A DNA stretch of 64,000 nt from Ancylobacter moscoviensis (GCF_007559435.1 NZ_VMBP01000005.1:310001-374000); one strand, 5' to 3'. Shown: positions 8,949 to 20,232, counted from the stretch's first letter. Notes: generated from the sequence alone by a model not told the origin. Program-made: numbers and translations.

Positions 8949-10163
8949 TCAGCCGTTATAGCGCCTCAGCGCGAGCACGGCGTTCAGCCCACCGAAGGCG
9001 AAGCTCGACGAGATGGCGACCTCGATCGGTGCGTTGCGCGCGGCGTTCGGCACGCAGTCGATGTCGCATTCCGGGTCGAACTCGTTGAAGCCCATGGTCG
9101 GCGGCAGGAAGCCCTCGCGCAGGGCGAGCACCGTGGTCACCATGTCGAGCGCGCCCGAGGCGTTCATGGTGTGGCCGTACTGCGATTTCGACGAGGAGAC
9201 CGGCAGGCGGGTGAGGTGGTCGCCGAAGACGTGGCGCAGCGCCGCCGTCTCGGTCTTGTCGTTCAGCACCGTGGCGGTGCCGTGGGCGCTCACATAGTCG
9301 ACCTGTTCCGGCGCGAGGCCGGCATCCTCCAGCGCGAAACGCATCGAATCCGCCGCGCTCGCCATGTCGGGAGCGGTGATGTCCATGCCGTCGGCGCTCA
9401 TGCCGAAGCCGATCAGTTCGCCATGGATGGTGGCGCCGCGGGCGATGGCCCGGTCCATGTTCTCCAGCACCACGGCGCCGCCGCCCTCGCCGATTACGAG
9501 GCCGGCGCGGTCCTTCGAGAAGGGGTGGCAGCCATTGGGGGCGAGCACGCGCAGCGCTTCCCAGCTCTTCAGCATCCCGTAGGTGAGCTGCGATTCCGCG
9601 CCGCCGGAGACCGCGACGTCCAGCATGCCGGAACGGATCATGTGGAAGGCGGTGCCGATGGCGTGCGAGGCCGAGGAGCAGGCCGAGGCGATGGAGAAGG
9701 CTGGCCCGTGGATGCCGAGATCCATGGTGATGTGGCTCACCTGCCCGCTCGGCATGGCACGCGGCACGGTGAAGGGGTGCGGGCGCGGCGCCTTGTCGGC
9801 ATAGAGCTTGTGATAGCTGTCGTCGACGGCGTGGAAGCCGACCGAGGCGGCGAAGATGGCGCCGGCGCGGTGGCGCGCCACGCCTTCCAGCGCCGGGCCG
9901 GCATCGGCCAGCGCCTGCCGGGCGACGACGACGGCGAACTGCGAGGTGCGGTCGATGAGGCCGAGCTGGCGCGGCTCGAAATGCTCCTCCGGCGTGAAGC
10001 CGCGGACCTCGGCGGAGATCTTCGTCTTCATGGTGGAGACGTCGACGCCCTGCGTCTCGCCGATGCCGACCGTGCCGGCGCGCAGCCCGGCGAGGTGCGC
10101 GGCGACGTCGTTGCCCAGCGCCGAGAGGGAGCCGAGCCCGGTAATGGCGACGCGCGCCGTCAT
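8949..10163 (-). CDS. FabF-like beta-ketoacyl-ACP synthase (NodE-like), paired with a dedicated ACP
   Basis: 404-residue condensing enzyme of the KAS II fold. The catalytic triad is visible: C162 in IASACSSASHAIG, H294 in VSAHGTAT and H331 in KSQYGHTMNASG. The nucleophile context ACSSASH differs from the housekeeping FabF consensus ACATG and is closer to NodE-type and other specialised synthases. It should elongate an acyl chain carried by the ACP encoded immediately upstream, whose stop codon overlaps this start by one base. No malonyl transferase, reductase or dehydratase lies nearby, so the pair must borrow these from housekeeping fatty-acid synthesis. The product is unknown. Confidence 0.88.
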   Translation of the reverse strand: MTARVAITGLGSLSALGNDVAAHLAGLRAGTVGIGETQGVDVSTMKTKISAEVRGFTPEEHFEPRQLGLIDRTSQFAVVVARQALADAGPALEGVARHRAGAIFAASVGFHAVDDSYHKLYADKAPRPHPFTVPRAMPSGQVSHITMDLGIHGPAFSIASACSSASHAIGTAFHMIRSGMLDVAVSGGAESQLTYGMLKSWEALRVLAPNGCHPFSKDRAGLVIGEGGGAVVLENMDRAIARGATIHGELIGFGMSADGMDITAPDMASAADSMRFALEDAGLAPEQVDYVSAHGTATVLNDKTETAALRHVFGDHLTRLPVSSSKSQYGHTMNASGALDMVTTVLALREGFLPPTMGFNEFDPECDIDCVPNAARNAPIEVAISSSFAFGGLNAVLALRRYNG

Positions 10164-10432
10164 CAGGCCAACTTTGCCTTCTGCGCGGCGAGAAGCTCGG
10201 CGACGTGCGCCACCAGCGTGCCGACCGTCACGTCGTTGCCGTTCAGCGGGCCGTCATTGGGGATCTCGATGCCGAAGCGGCTCTCCAGCTTGAAGATCGT
10301 CTCGATGAGGTCGAGCGAGGAAATGCCGAGTTCGGAGACCGGCGTCTCCGGCGTCAGCAGGCTCGAATCGACACCCACCTCGCCGGAGATGAATTCGACG
10401 ATTTCGGCGACGGCGGGATCGTCTGTCTGCAT
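10163..10432 (-). CDS. Specialised acyl carrier protein (NodF-like)
   Basis: 89 residues. The helix II attachment motif is LGISSLDLIE, so S39 is the probable phosphopantetheine site. The usual preceding Asp of DSL is replaced by Ser. The acidic helices around it and the size match ACPs, and it has more acidic and hydrophobic residues than a random frame would. The gene overlaps the ketosynthase start by one base (TGATG), so the two are co-expressed. It probably delivers a dedicated acyl chain to the partner synthase. It is not the housekeeping AcpP, which has DSLD and lies in the fab cluster of related genomes. Confidence 0.9.
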   Translation of the reverse strand: MQTDDPAVAEIVEFISGEVGVDSSLLTPETPVSELGISSLDLIETIFKLESRFGIEIPNDGPLNGNDVTVGTLVAHVAELLAAQKAKLA

Positions 10433-10573
10433 GCGTCTGCTCTGTCTCGTGCGTCGGCGCGAAGCCGGGGATTGCCGTTAGGTATCACAAAGAAAGGCGG
10501 TTGGGGCAGCAGCGTCAAATGACCGACATATGTGTCCGGCGCATGTCATCTCGTCATGTCGCGGCCGCCGCCC

Positions 10574-12031
10574 TCACGGCTTCACGCCCGCACGGTGCGC
10601 CCGGATGAGCTGGGAAAGATAGAGCGCGGAAGACTTCGGCGTGCGCTGCTGGGTCTCGAAATCCACATGCACCACGCCGAAGCGCCGGCGCTCGCCCTCG
10701 GCCCACTCGAAATTGTCGAGCAGCGACCAGGCGAAATAGCCGTTGAGCGCGCAGCCCTGCGCGATCGCCTCGCCCGCCGCCGTCAGGTGGGCGCGGAAAT
10801 ATTCGGTGCGCTCGGGGTCCTGCACCGTGCCGTTGGCTGGCGCGGGGTCCTCGTAGCAGGCACCGTTCTCGGTGATGAACACCGGCGGGTTGCCGTAGGA
10901 ATCGCGCAGGCGCTTCAGCACCTCGACCATTCCCTGCGCGCTGATCGGCCAGCCGAGCAGCGTGGTCGGCGTTCCCGGCGGCAGGGCGCCGTAGCCCGCC
11001 TGGGCGAGGAAGGCCGCGGGGTCGTGCTTGATGTAGGACGGCCCGTAATAGTTCACCCCGAGGAAGTCGACCGGCACGCGGATCGCCTCCATGTCGCCGG
11101 GCTTCACCAGCTGCGCGAACACGTTCTCGAACGGCGCGGGGTAGCGGCCGTGGAACAGCGGGTCGAGGTTGATGGTGTTCCAGCAGGCGTCGAAGCGCTG
11201 GGCGGCGGCGATGTCCGCCTCCTGCTGCGAGGCCGGGAAGATCGGCTGCAGCGAGAACACCGTGCCGACCTTCAGGTCGCTGCGCAGCGCCCGCACCGCC
11301 GCCGCGCCCACGCCCTGCGCGAGGTTCTGGTGGTGCTGGGCCATCACGTAGCTCGGCCAGCCGGTCAGTCCCGGCGCGTGGTTGCCGAAGCCGTGGCCGA
11401 AGATGGCGTGCACCGAGGGCTCGTTGAGCATGGCCCACGGCTTCACCCGGTCGCCGAGCCGGCCGACCACGGCGCGGGCATAGTCGGCGAACCAGTTGGC
11501 GATGTCGCGGTTGTGCCAGCCGCCCCGGTCCTGCAGCGCCTGCGGCAGGTCCCAGTGGTAGAGGCAGGCCATGGGCAGGATGTTGCGCGACAGCAGCTTG
11601 TCGACCAGCCGGTCGTAGAAGTCGAGGCCGGCGGCGTTCACCTGCCCCGTGCCCTCGGGGACGATGCGCGGCCAGGCGATGGAGAAGCGGTAGGACTGGA
11701 GCCCCAGCCGCGCCATCAGCTCCACGTCGTCGGCATAGCGGTTGTAGTGGTCGCAGGCGACGTCGCCATTGGTCCCGTCGGCGATCTTGCCCGGCGTGTG
11801 CGAGAAGGTGTCCCAGATGGAGGGCCGCCGCCCGTCGGCCTTCACCGCCCCCTCGATCTGGTAGGAGGAGGTCGAGGCGCCCCAGAGGAAGCCGGCCGGC
11901 AGCTGCGGCACCCCGCCGGGCGGCAGCGGTTGCACGTCGCCGGGCTGGGGGCCGGTCTGCGCGCGCGCGGGCAGGGCCGGCAGGGCGGCGGCGGCGAGGC
12001 TGGAGGCGAGGAAGTCGCGGCGTCGGAGCAT
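10574..12031 (-). CDS. Exported GH1 beta-glucosidase
   Basis: 485 residues. A twin-arginine signal (RRRDFLAS, then an Ala-rich stretch ending PARAQ) occupies residues 1-25, so the enzyme is probably exported folded to the periplasm, unusual for GH1 enzymes, which are mostly cytosolic. The GH1 core starts near residue 47 (FLWGASTSSYQIEG). The acid/base is E204 in MLNEPSVH and the nucleophile E388 in FITENGA; the C-terminal SLLDNFEWAEG is also diagnostic. It would release glucose from beta-linked disaccharides. It lies 36 bp downstream of the GntP permease on the same strand and close to an exported GH5 enzyme. Confidence 0.95.
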   Translation of the reverse strand: MLRRRDFLASSLAAAALPALPARAQTGPQPGDVQPLPPGGVPQLPAGFLWGASTSSYQIEGAVKADGRRPSIWDTFSHTPGKIADGTNGDVACDHYNRYADDVELMARLGLQSYRFSIAWPRIVPEGTGQVNAAGLDFYDRLVDKLLSRNILPMACLYHWDLPQALQDRGGWHNRDIANWFADYARAVVGRLGDRVKPWAMLNEPSVHAIFGHGFGNHAPGLTGWPSYVMAQHHQNLAQGVGAAAVRALRSDLKVGTVFSLQPIFPASQQEADIAAAQRFDACWNTINLDPLFHGRYPAPFENVFAQLVKPGDMEAIRVPVDFLGVNYYGPSYIKHDPAAFLAQAGYGALPPGTPTTLLGWPISAQGMVEVLKRLRDSYGNPPVFITENGACYEDPAPANGTVQDPERTEYFRAHLTAAGEAIAQGCALNGYFAWSLLDNFEWAEGERRRFGVVHVDFETQQRTPKSSALYLSQLIRAHRAGVKP

Positions 12032-12067
12032 CGGCGGAGTTTCCCCTCGTTCTGCTGGAGGTCGTGT

Positions 12068-13399
12068 CTAGGCGGTCAGCAGCCGGATGGCGATCAGCAG
12101 CACGATGGCAAGCGCGCCCTGCAGCGCGGTGCCGAGCGAGAAGCGGGCGAGTGCCGCCCCGGGCGTGAAGCCGCCGCCCCGCGCAACCAGCCAGAAGAAT
12201 CCGTCATTTATGTGCGACACGCACATCGCGCCGGCGCCGATCGCCAGCGCCGCGAGGGTCCGCCCGGCGGGATCGCCGAGGCCGAGCGGGTCGACCAGCT
12301 CCATCATCATGCCGGCGGCGGTGATGGCCGCGACCAACGAGGAACCCTGCAGCGTCTTGATCACGGCGGCGAGCGCGAAGGGCAGCAGCAGGGCCAGCGC
12401 CCCCGCCGGCGCGAAGCCGAGCAGCCGCTCGGCGTTCATCTCCGCCATGCCGGTCTCCTGAGCGATCTTCGACAGGCCGCCCGCCGCGCCGACGAGCAGC
12501 AGCAGCGGCGCGACCTTGGTCAGCGCCCGTCCGGCCCAGCCCTTCTCGGTGAGCCCGCCCGGCTCCCAGTGGCCGCTCAGGAGCAGCAGCAGGCCGGTGC
12601 CGACCAGCAGCAGGATGACCGGCCGGCCGAGGGCGATGAGGAATTCCCGGTTGGAGCCGCCGCCCAGCGGCTCGGAGGCGATGTCGCCGAGCGACTGCAC
12701 GATCAGCAGCCCGACCAGCACGAGGCTGACCAGCGTCAGCGCCAGCGCGCCGCGCCGGGGCGCGTGCAGCGTCTCGCCGTCGAGGGCGCGGGCGGTGTCG
12801 GCCGGGTCCGGGCGGCCGCTGGCCACCGCGCGGGCGAAGGCGGTGCCGAGCAGCAGGGCGAGCACCGCCACCGGCAGGCCGATCGCCACCGCCTGCGTCC
12901 AGTCCGCCCGCAGGATGGTCAGGCCCGCCAGCATCACCGGCGCGGGGATCAGCAGGCCGTGGCTGGCGGAGAGGGCGAGCCCCAGCACCAGCGCCGAGCG
13001 CGGGCTGTCGCCGCCGATGCCGCGCCGCAGCGGGTCGAGCACCGCGAAGGCCGCCGCCGGGGTCGAGCCGAGGCCGGCGACCAGCCCGAGCAGCGCCAGC
13101 GGCGCGGATTGCGAGCGCCAGCCGCGCGCCCGCTGCCGCAGCCGCGCCGTGGCGCCGCTGGCGTCGGCGATCTCGGCCATCAGCGCGGCGGCCACCACGG
13201 TCAGGCCGAGCGCGTTCAGCGTCTGGCCGAAGCCGAGACCGAAGGCCTTGCCGACATGGCTCGTCGACATGCCGGCGGCATAGCCGAAGCCGACGCCGGC
13301 GACCACGAGGGCGATGAAGGGCTGCACGCGCCCGCGCCCGGTGGCGAGCACCAGGAGGACGAGCGCGGCGAGGAAATAGGCGGCCTGGGTCAGCGACAT
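12068..13399 (-). CDS. GntP-family permease
   Basis: 443-residue integral membrane protein with about 12 hydrophobic segments. The motif CVSHINDGFFW near the C-terminus is a hallmark of the GntP (gluconate:H+ symporter) family, and LQGSSLVAAITAAGM is also typical. The substrate may be gluconate or another small organic acid; it cannot be read from sequence. The ATG at 13399 was chosen because a 93-codon upstream extension is basic, low-complexity and without membrane segments. It is probably co-transcribed with the GH1 gene, 36 bp downstream. Confidence 0.9.
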   Translation of the reverse strand: MSLTQAAYFLAALVLLVLATGRGRVQPFIALVVAGVGFGYAAGMSTSHVGKAFGLGFGQTLNALGLTVVAAALMAEIADASGATARLRQRARGWRSQSAPLALLGLVAGLGSTPAAAFAVLDPLRRGIGGDSPRSALVLGLALSASHGLLIPAPVMLAGLTILRADWTQAVAIGLPVAVLALLLGTAFARAVASGRPDPADTARALDGETLHAPRRGALALTLVSLVLVGLLIVQSLGDIASEPLGGGSNREFLIALGRPVILLLVGTGLLLLLSGHWEPGGLTEKGWAGRALTKVAPLLLLVGAAGGLSKIAQETGMAEMNAERLLGFAPAGALALLLPFALAAVIKTLQGSSLVAAITAAGMMMELVDPLGLGDPAGRTLAALAIGAGAMCVSHINDGFFWLVARGGGFTPGAALARFSLGTALQGALAIVLLIAIRLLTA

Positions 13400-13608
13400 C
13401 GGGGACACGCGGGACGGGAGAAAAGCCGGGGCGGGAGTTTCCTCTGGCTTACCCCGCGCCGCCCGCGCTGTCACCGTGGCCAAAGGACGTCGCGCGCCCT
13501 CTGCCGCGTCCGGCCGGCGGCGAGGAGGCGGCGGATCGCGCGAAGCTGGCACCATGCGCGAAGCGGCGCCATTGCCGCCGCGCCCCGGCTTTACTAGGTT
13601 GCCCGCCC

Positions 13609-14928
13609 ATGATCCGTCGCGTCCTTCCCCTCGCTCTGGCCCTGTTCGCCGCCGCCGCTCCCGCGCTTGCCCAGACAAGCCCGGCGCCCGGCTTCGTGCG
13701 CGCGGAGGGCACCCGCTTCGTCAATCCGGACGGCACCACCTTCCCGATCAAGGGCATGAGCTTCGGCAACTGGCTGCTGCCGGAAGGCTACATGTTCAAA
13801 TTCAAGGTCCAGCGCTCCCCGCGCGAGATCGAGGACGTGATCGAATATCTCGCCGGCCCGGAGGAGGCGGAGCGGTTCTGGCGCGACTTCCGCGACGTCT
13901 ATATCCGCGAGGAAGACCTCGCCTTCCTCAAGGCCGCCGGCTTCACCACGGTGCGCGTGCCGCTGCACTGGAAGTTCTTCCTCGACCCGCAGGATCCCTC
14001 CCGCGTCGACCCGGACGGCGAGGGCTGGGCGCTGATCGACCGGGTGATCGGCTGGGCGAAGGCGCACGGCATCAAGGTCATCCTCGACATCCACGCCGCT
14101 CCCGGCGGGCAGACCGGCGTGAACCACGACGACGGCGTGGGCTATCCGCTCACCTTCTACGTGCCGGAGTTCCGCCGCCGCACCATCGCCATGTGGCAGG
14201 CCATCGCCGCTCGTTACAGGGACGAGACCACGGTCCTCGCCTATGACCTGCTCAACGAGCCGGTCTCGCCCTACAGCGACACCGATTATCTCAACCCGCG
14301 CCTTGAGCCGCTCTATCAGGAGATCGCCGCCGCCATCCGCGCGGTCGATCCCAACCACCCGCTCATCCTGGCGGCGGCGCAGTGGAGCACGAATTTCGGC
14401 GTGTTCGGCCCGCCCTTCGCGGAAAACCTCGGCTACACCTATCACAAGTTCTGGGCCAGCCCGGAACGGCGCGAGGTGCAGGATTACGTGAACTTCGCCA
14501 ATCGCTGGGGCGCGCCGCTCTTCCTCGGCGAGACCGGCGAGCTCACCGACGACTGGAACGAGAAGTACCGCACGATGAACGAGCGCTTCGGCATCGGCTG
14601 GAGCTTCTGGACCTACAAGAACCTCGATTCCCGCTCCACCGTCTCCTCCATTACCAAGCCGGCCGGCTGGGACGAGATCGCCCGTTTCGGCAGCGTGCCG
14701 CGCAGCGCATGGGAAACGATGGTGAAGCCGCCGCGCGATCAGGTGGTGGCGACGCTGCGTGCCTATGTCGAGAATGCGCGCTTCGCCAACACCACGGTCA
14801 ATCGCGGCTATGTCGCCTCGCTGGGCCTGAAGGTTCCCGAGGCCGCGCTGACCGGCGCCCCCTGCGGGCGACTCGCTTCGCTGGAGCCCGTCTCCGGCCC
14901 GTCCCAACCGGAAAACGCCTGTCCATGA
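13609..14928 (+). CDS. Exported GH5-family glycoside hydrolase
   Basis: 439 residues with a Sec signal peptide (residues 1-21, ending ALAQ). The GH5 catalytic acid is E217 in DLLNEPVS and the nucleophile E308 in LFLGETGE; the front motif IKGMSFGNWL and the HAAPGGQTG loop suit the exo-beta-glucanase/endoglucanase branch. The last 20 or so residues (after LKVPEAALTG) look like low-complexity read-through rather than domain sequence. The gene overlaps matB by four bases (ATGA). It probably attacks extracellular or periplasmic beta-glucans together with the neighbouring GH1 enzyme; the specific linkage is not determinable. Confidence 0.92.
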   Translation: MIRRVLPLALALFAAAAPALAQTSPAPGFVRAEGTRFVNPDGTTFPIKGMSFGNWLLPEGYMFKFKVQRSPREIEDVIEYLAGPEEAERFWRDFRDVYIREEDLAFLKAAGFTTVRVPLHWKFFLDPQDPSRVDPDGEGWALIDRVIGWAKAHGIKVILDIHAAPGGQTGVNHDDGVGYPLTFYVPEFRRRTIAMWQAIAARYRDETTVLAYDLLNEPVSPYSDTDYLNPRLEPLYQEIAAAIRAVDPNHPLILAAAQWSTNFGVFGPPFAENLGYTYHKFWASPERREVQDYVNFANRWGAPLFLGETGELTDDWNEKYRTMNERFGIGWSFWTYKNLDSRSTVSSITKPAGWDEIARFGSVPRSAWETMVKPPRDQVVATLRAYVENARFANTTVNRGYVASLGLKVPEAALTGAPCGRLASLEPVSGPSQPENACP

Positions 14929-16439
14929 CCAACCATCTGTTCGACACCCTCCGGGCCCGCCAGCCGGAGCGGCAGCGCGTGTTCATCGAGACGCCGGAGG
15001 GGACGGTCTACACCTATGCCGATCTCGACCGTCGCTCGGCGCAGTACGCCAACGCGCTGGTGGCGCTGGGGCTGAAGCCCGGCGACCGGGTGGCGCTGCA
15101 GGTGGAGAAGAGCATCGAGGCGATCTTCGCCTATCTCGGCACGGTGCGCGCCGGTGGCGTGTTCCTGCCGCTCAACACCGCCTATACCGGCCCGGAGATC
15201 GAATATTTCCTCGGCGACGCCGAGGCCCGCATCTTCGTCTGCGATCCCGCCCGGCAGTCCCCGCTCGTCCCCGTCGCCGCCGGGCAGGGCGTCGCCCATG
15301 TGCTCACCCTCGACGCGCACGGCCGGGGCAGCCTGAGCGATGCGGCGGATGCCGCCTCCACCTCCTTCGCGGATGTGGCGCGCGCGCCCGACGACCTCGC
15401 CGCGCTGCTCTACACCTCCGGCACCACCGGGCGCTCCAAGGGCGCCATGCTGACGCACGAGAACCTCGTCTCCAACGCGCTGGCGCTGGTCGACACCTGG
15501 CGCTTCACGCCGGCCGACGTGCTGATCCACGCCCTGCCGATCTTCCACACCCACGGCCTGTTCGTCGCCTGCAACGTCACGCTGGCGGCTGGGTCTTCGA
15601 TGATCTTCCTGCCGAAGTTCGATCCGGAGCTCATCCTCGCGCTGATGGACCGGGCGAGCGTGCTGATGGGCGTGCCGACCTTCTACACGCGCCTGCTCAA
15701 GGCGCCGAACCTGTCGCCGGAGGCGGCGGCGGGGATGCGCCTGTTCATCTCCGGCTCGGCGCCGCTGCTGGCCGACACGCACCGCGAATGGCAGGCACGG
15801 ACCGGCCACGCCATCCTCGAGCGCTACGGCATGACCGAGACCGGCATGAACACCTCGAACCCCTATGAGGGCGAGCGCATCGCCGGCACGGTCGGCTTCC
15901 CCCTGCCGGGGGTCAGCGTGCGCGTGGTCTCGCCGGAGACCGGGCGGGAGATCAGCGCCGGCGAGATCGGCATGATCGAGGTGAGCGGTCCCAACGTCTT
16001 CAAGGGCTACTGGCGCATGCCGGAGAAGACCGCGGCCGAGTTCCACGACGGCTGGTTCGTCACCGGCGATCTCGGCCTGATCGACGCCAAGGGCTATGTG
16101 CAGATCGTCGGGCGCGGCAAGGACCTCGTGATCACCGGCGGCTACAACGTCTACCCCAAGGAGATCGAGAGCGAGATCGACGCGCTTCCCGGCGTGGTCG
16201 AGAGCGCGGTGATCGGCCTGCCGCACGCCGATTTCGGCGAGGGGGTGACGGCGGTGGTGGTGGCGCGCCCCGAGGCGACGCTGGACGAGAAGGCGGTGAT
16301 CGAGGCGCTGGAAGGCCGCCTCGCCCGCTACAAGCTGCCCAAGCGCGTCATCTTCGTCGACGACCTCCCCCGCAACACCATGGGCAAGGTGCAGAAGAAC
16401 CTGCTGCGCGACCAGTACAAGGCGCTCTACGCGGGGTGA
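14925..16439 (+). CDS. matB: Malonyl-CoA synthetase (MatB-like)
   Basis: 504-residue adenylate-forming enzyme, the size of rhizobial MatB. Motifs: phosphate loop LLYTSGTTGRSKGAM, the AMP-binding YGMTETGMN, the hinge GDLGLIDAKGY and the C-terminal catalytic Lys in RNTMGKVQKN. The RYGMTETGMNTS segment is typical of malonyl/methylmalonyl-CoA synthetases, so malonate is the likely acid. The ATG at 14925 overlaps the GH5 stop. Malonate decarboxylase or a transporter is not next to it. Other short-chain acids cannot be excluded, but the length and motifs favour malonate. Confidence 0.85.
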   Translation: MTNHLFDTLRARQPERQRVFIETPEGTVYTYADLDRRSAQYANALVALGLKPGDRVALQVEKSIEAIFAYLGTVRAGGVFLPLNTAYTGPEIEYFLGDAEARIFVCDPARQSPLVPVAAGQGVAHVLTLDAHGRGSLSDAADAASTSFADVARAPDDLAALLYTSGTTGRSKGAMLTHENLVSNALALVDTWRFTPADVLIHALPIFHTHGLFVACNVTLAAGSSMIFLPKFDPELILALMDRASVLMGVPTFYTRLLKAPNLSPEAAAGMRLFISGSAPLLADTHREWQARTGHAILERYGMTETGMNTSNPYEGERIAGTVGFPLPGVSVRVVSPETGREISAGEIGMIEVSGPNVFKGYWRMPEKTAAEFHDGWFVTGDLGLIDAKGYVQIVGRGKDLVITGGYNVYPKEIESEIDALPGVVESAVIGLPHADFGEGVTAVVVARPEATLDEKAVIEALEGRLARYKLPKRVIFVDDLPRNTMGKVQKNLLRDQYKALYAG

Positions 16440-16454
16440 GCCACCTCGATCCCT

Positions 16455-16476
16455 CCCTCTCCCCGTGGGGAGAGGG
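16455..16476. repeat. CCCTCTCCCC/GGGGAGAGGG palindrome
   Basis: Perfect 10-bp arms around GT, 15 bp after the matB stop, followed by AAAA. There is no T-run in the direction of transcription, so it is filed with the dispersed palindrome family rather than as an intrinsic terminator. Confidence 0.6.
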
Positions 16477-16552
16477 AAAACAGCCGCACAGCGAGGCGGA
16501 AACGGGTTGCCTCGCCGGCGAACCGGCCTAGCTTTCACCCGGGAGGAAAGCC

Positions 16553-17116
16553 ATGGACCCGCTGGCACCGCATTATCGGGTGTTCGAGACCGCGCGCGGC
16601 TTCTGCGGCCTTGCCTGGAGCGAGGCCGGCATCACCCGTCTCCAGCTGCCCGCGCCGAGCGCCGCCGCTGCCGAGCGCCATCTGCTGCGCCGCGTGCCGG
16701 AGGCACGGCCCGGCGAGCCGCCGCCCGAGATCGCCGGGACGATCGCCGCCATTCGGCGCTACTTCACGGGCGAGGCGGTCGATTTCGCGCCGGTGCGCCT
16801 CGATCTTGGCGAGCAGGACGTCTTCTTCACGCGGATCTATGCCGCGCTCCGCCGCGTCGGCTGGGGCGAGACCACCACCTATGGCGCCCTCGCCAGGCAG
16901 CTCGGCGCCGGGCCGGAGGCGGCGCGCGATGTCGGGCAGGCGATGGCGCGCAACCCGGTGCCGCTGATCATCCCCTGCCACCGCGTGCTGGCCGCCGGCG
17001 GCAAGCTCGGCGGCTTCTCCGCGCCGGGCGGCGCGGACACCAAGGCGCACATGCTGGAGCTCGAAGGCGTACGTCTCGGGCCGCCGGAGCCGGCGCAGCA
17101 ATCGCTGGGGTTCTGA
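16553..17116 (+). CDS. ogt: Methylated-DNA-[protein]-cysteine S-methyltransferase
   Basis: 187-residue suicide repair protein that takes O6-alkyl groups from guanine onto its own cysteine. The active-site motif is IIPCHRVL; the upstream helix-turn-helix RVGWGETTTYGALARQLG and the residues MARNPVPL are typical of Ogt/AGT. The start follows GGGAGGAAAGCC. The N-terminal ribonuclease-H-like domain is intact, but there is no Ada domain. It stands alone between matB and the convergent csoR gene. Confidence 0.95.
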   Translation: MDPLAPHYRVFETARGFCGLAWSEAGITRLQLPAPSAAAAERHLLRRVPEARPGEPPPEIAGTIAAIRRYFTGEAVDFAPVRLDLGEQDVFFTRIYAALRRVGWGETTTYGALARQLGAGPEAARDVGQAMARNPVPLIIPCHRVLAAGGKLGGFSAPGGADTKAHMLELEGVRLGPPEPAQQSLGF

Positions 17117-17124
17117 CGGCGCGC

Positions 17125-17149
17125 CGTGTCCCGGGCCTCGTCCCGGGCC
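17125..17149. repeat. REP-like element, copy 3 (short fragment)
   Basis: A truncated copy: CGTGTCCCGGGCC, TCGT, CCCGGGCC. It fills the 34-bp gap between the convergent ogt and csoR genes and abuts the csoR stop codon. Confidence 0.6.
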
Positions 17150-17150
17150 T

Positions 17151-17435
17151 CTAGGCCTTCAGCTTGCCGAGCACCTCGATCAGCTCGGAAACCTTGGCCC
17201 GCTGCGCGTCGGCGTCGCCGGAGGTGATCGCGTGCTCGACGCAATGGGCGACGTGATCGCGCAGCACCTCCTCCTCCACCTTCTTCAGCGCCGCCCGCAC
17301 CGCCGCCACCTGGGTGACGATATCGATGCAGTAGCGGTTATCCTCGACCATGCGGGAGAGGCCGCGCACCTGGCCCTCGATGCGGCTCAGGCGTTTGAGA
17401 CAGGCGTTTCGTGTGTCGTTCTGCATGCTTGCCAT
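17151..17435 (-). CDS. csoR: CsoR-family copper-sensing repressor
   Basis: 94-residue all-helical repressor. The Cu(I) ligand set of CsoR is complete: C36 (RYCIDIV), H61 (RDHVAHC) and C65. The [12 protein letters not shown] helix is the family DNA-binding face. The nearby divergent copA and operator-like palindromes support copper regulation, as opposed to the formaldehyde-sensing FrmR branch, which lacks this ligand set. Two starts are possible: ATG 17435, inside the operator and preceded by AGGGG, and ATG 17426 nine bases in. Either way the operator overlaps the translation start region, so the gene is probably autorepressed. Confidence 0.92.
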   Translation of the reverse strand: MASMQNDTRNACLKRLSRIEGQVRGLSRMVEDNRYCIDIVTQVAAVRAALKKVEEEVLRDHVAHCVEHAITSGDADAQRAKVSELIEVLGKLKA

Positions 17436-17454
17436 ATACCCCTATTGGGTATAT
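17434..17454. promoter_or_regulatory. Candidate CsoR operator 1, overlapping csoR start
   Basis: Perfect inverted repeat, arms ATATACCC and GGGTATAT around CTATT. The left arm overlaps the csoR initiation codon at 17433-17435, and on the csoR strand the AGGGG inside it could double as the ribosome-binding site. The C-run/G-run shape with A/T flanks is that of CsoR operators. Confidence 0.7.
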
Positions 17455-17468
17455 ATCGCAAGTCATAG

Positions 17469-17485
17469 ATACCTCATGGGGGTAT
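17469..17485. promoter_or_regulatory. Candidate CsoR operator 2, upstream of copA
   Basis: ATACCTCATGGGGGTAT, imperfect inverted repeat (7-bp arms with one mismatch around ATG), ending one base before the copA ribosome-binding site AAGGAGGG (17486-17493). This would let CsoR control copA directly. Confidence 0.6.
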
Positions 17486-17497
17486 AAGGAGGGTGCC

Positions 17498-20110
<2,613 letters not shown>

Positions 20111-20128
20111 GGCGGGGGGGCGGACATG

Positions 20129-20156
20129 AAAACGCCCCCGGAGGGTTCCGGGGGCG
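20129..20156 (-). terminator. Intrinsic terminator after the dadA gene (minus strand)
   Basis: Perfect 10-bp stem, CGCCCCCGGA and TCCGGGGGCG around GGGT (20133-20156). On the minus strand it is followed by TTTT (20132-20129), so it ends the dadA transcript; it lies 77 bp beyond the dadA stop. It sits 22 bp past the copA stop and may also help end that convergent transcript, though without a T-run on the plus strand. Confidence 0.8.
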
Positions 20157-20232
20157 AGATCGGCAGAGGATCACCCGTTGGAGGCGCCGCCCGACCCTGA
20201 ACAGGGGCCGGGCGAATTCACTTGCGGAAGGC

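Noticed and set aside
10532..13597. 1021-codon plus-strand frame opposite the GH1 and GntP genes
   Set aside because: No motifs, low-complexity composition, and both genes beneath it have full family signatures.
16455..16476. Strong palindrome after matB as an intrinsic terminator
   Set aside because: No T-run on the transcribed strand, and the same hairpin occurs elsewhere; recorded as repeat instead.
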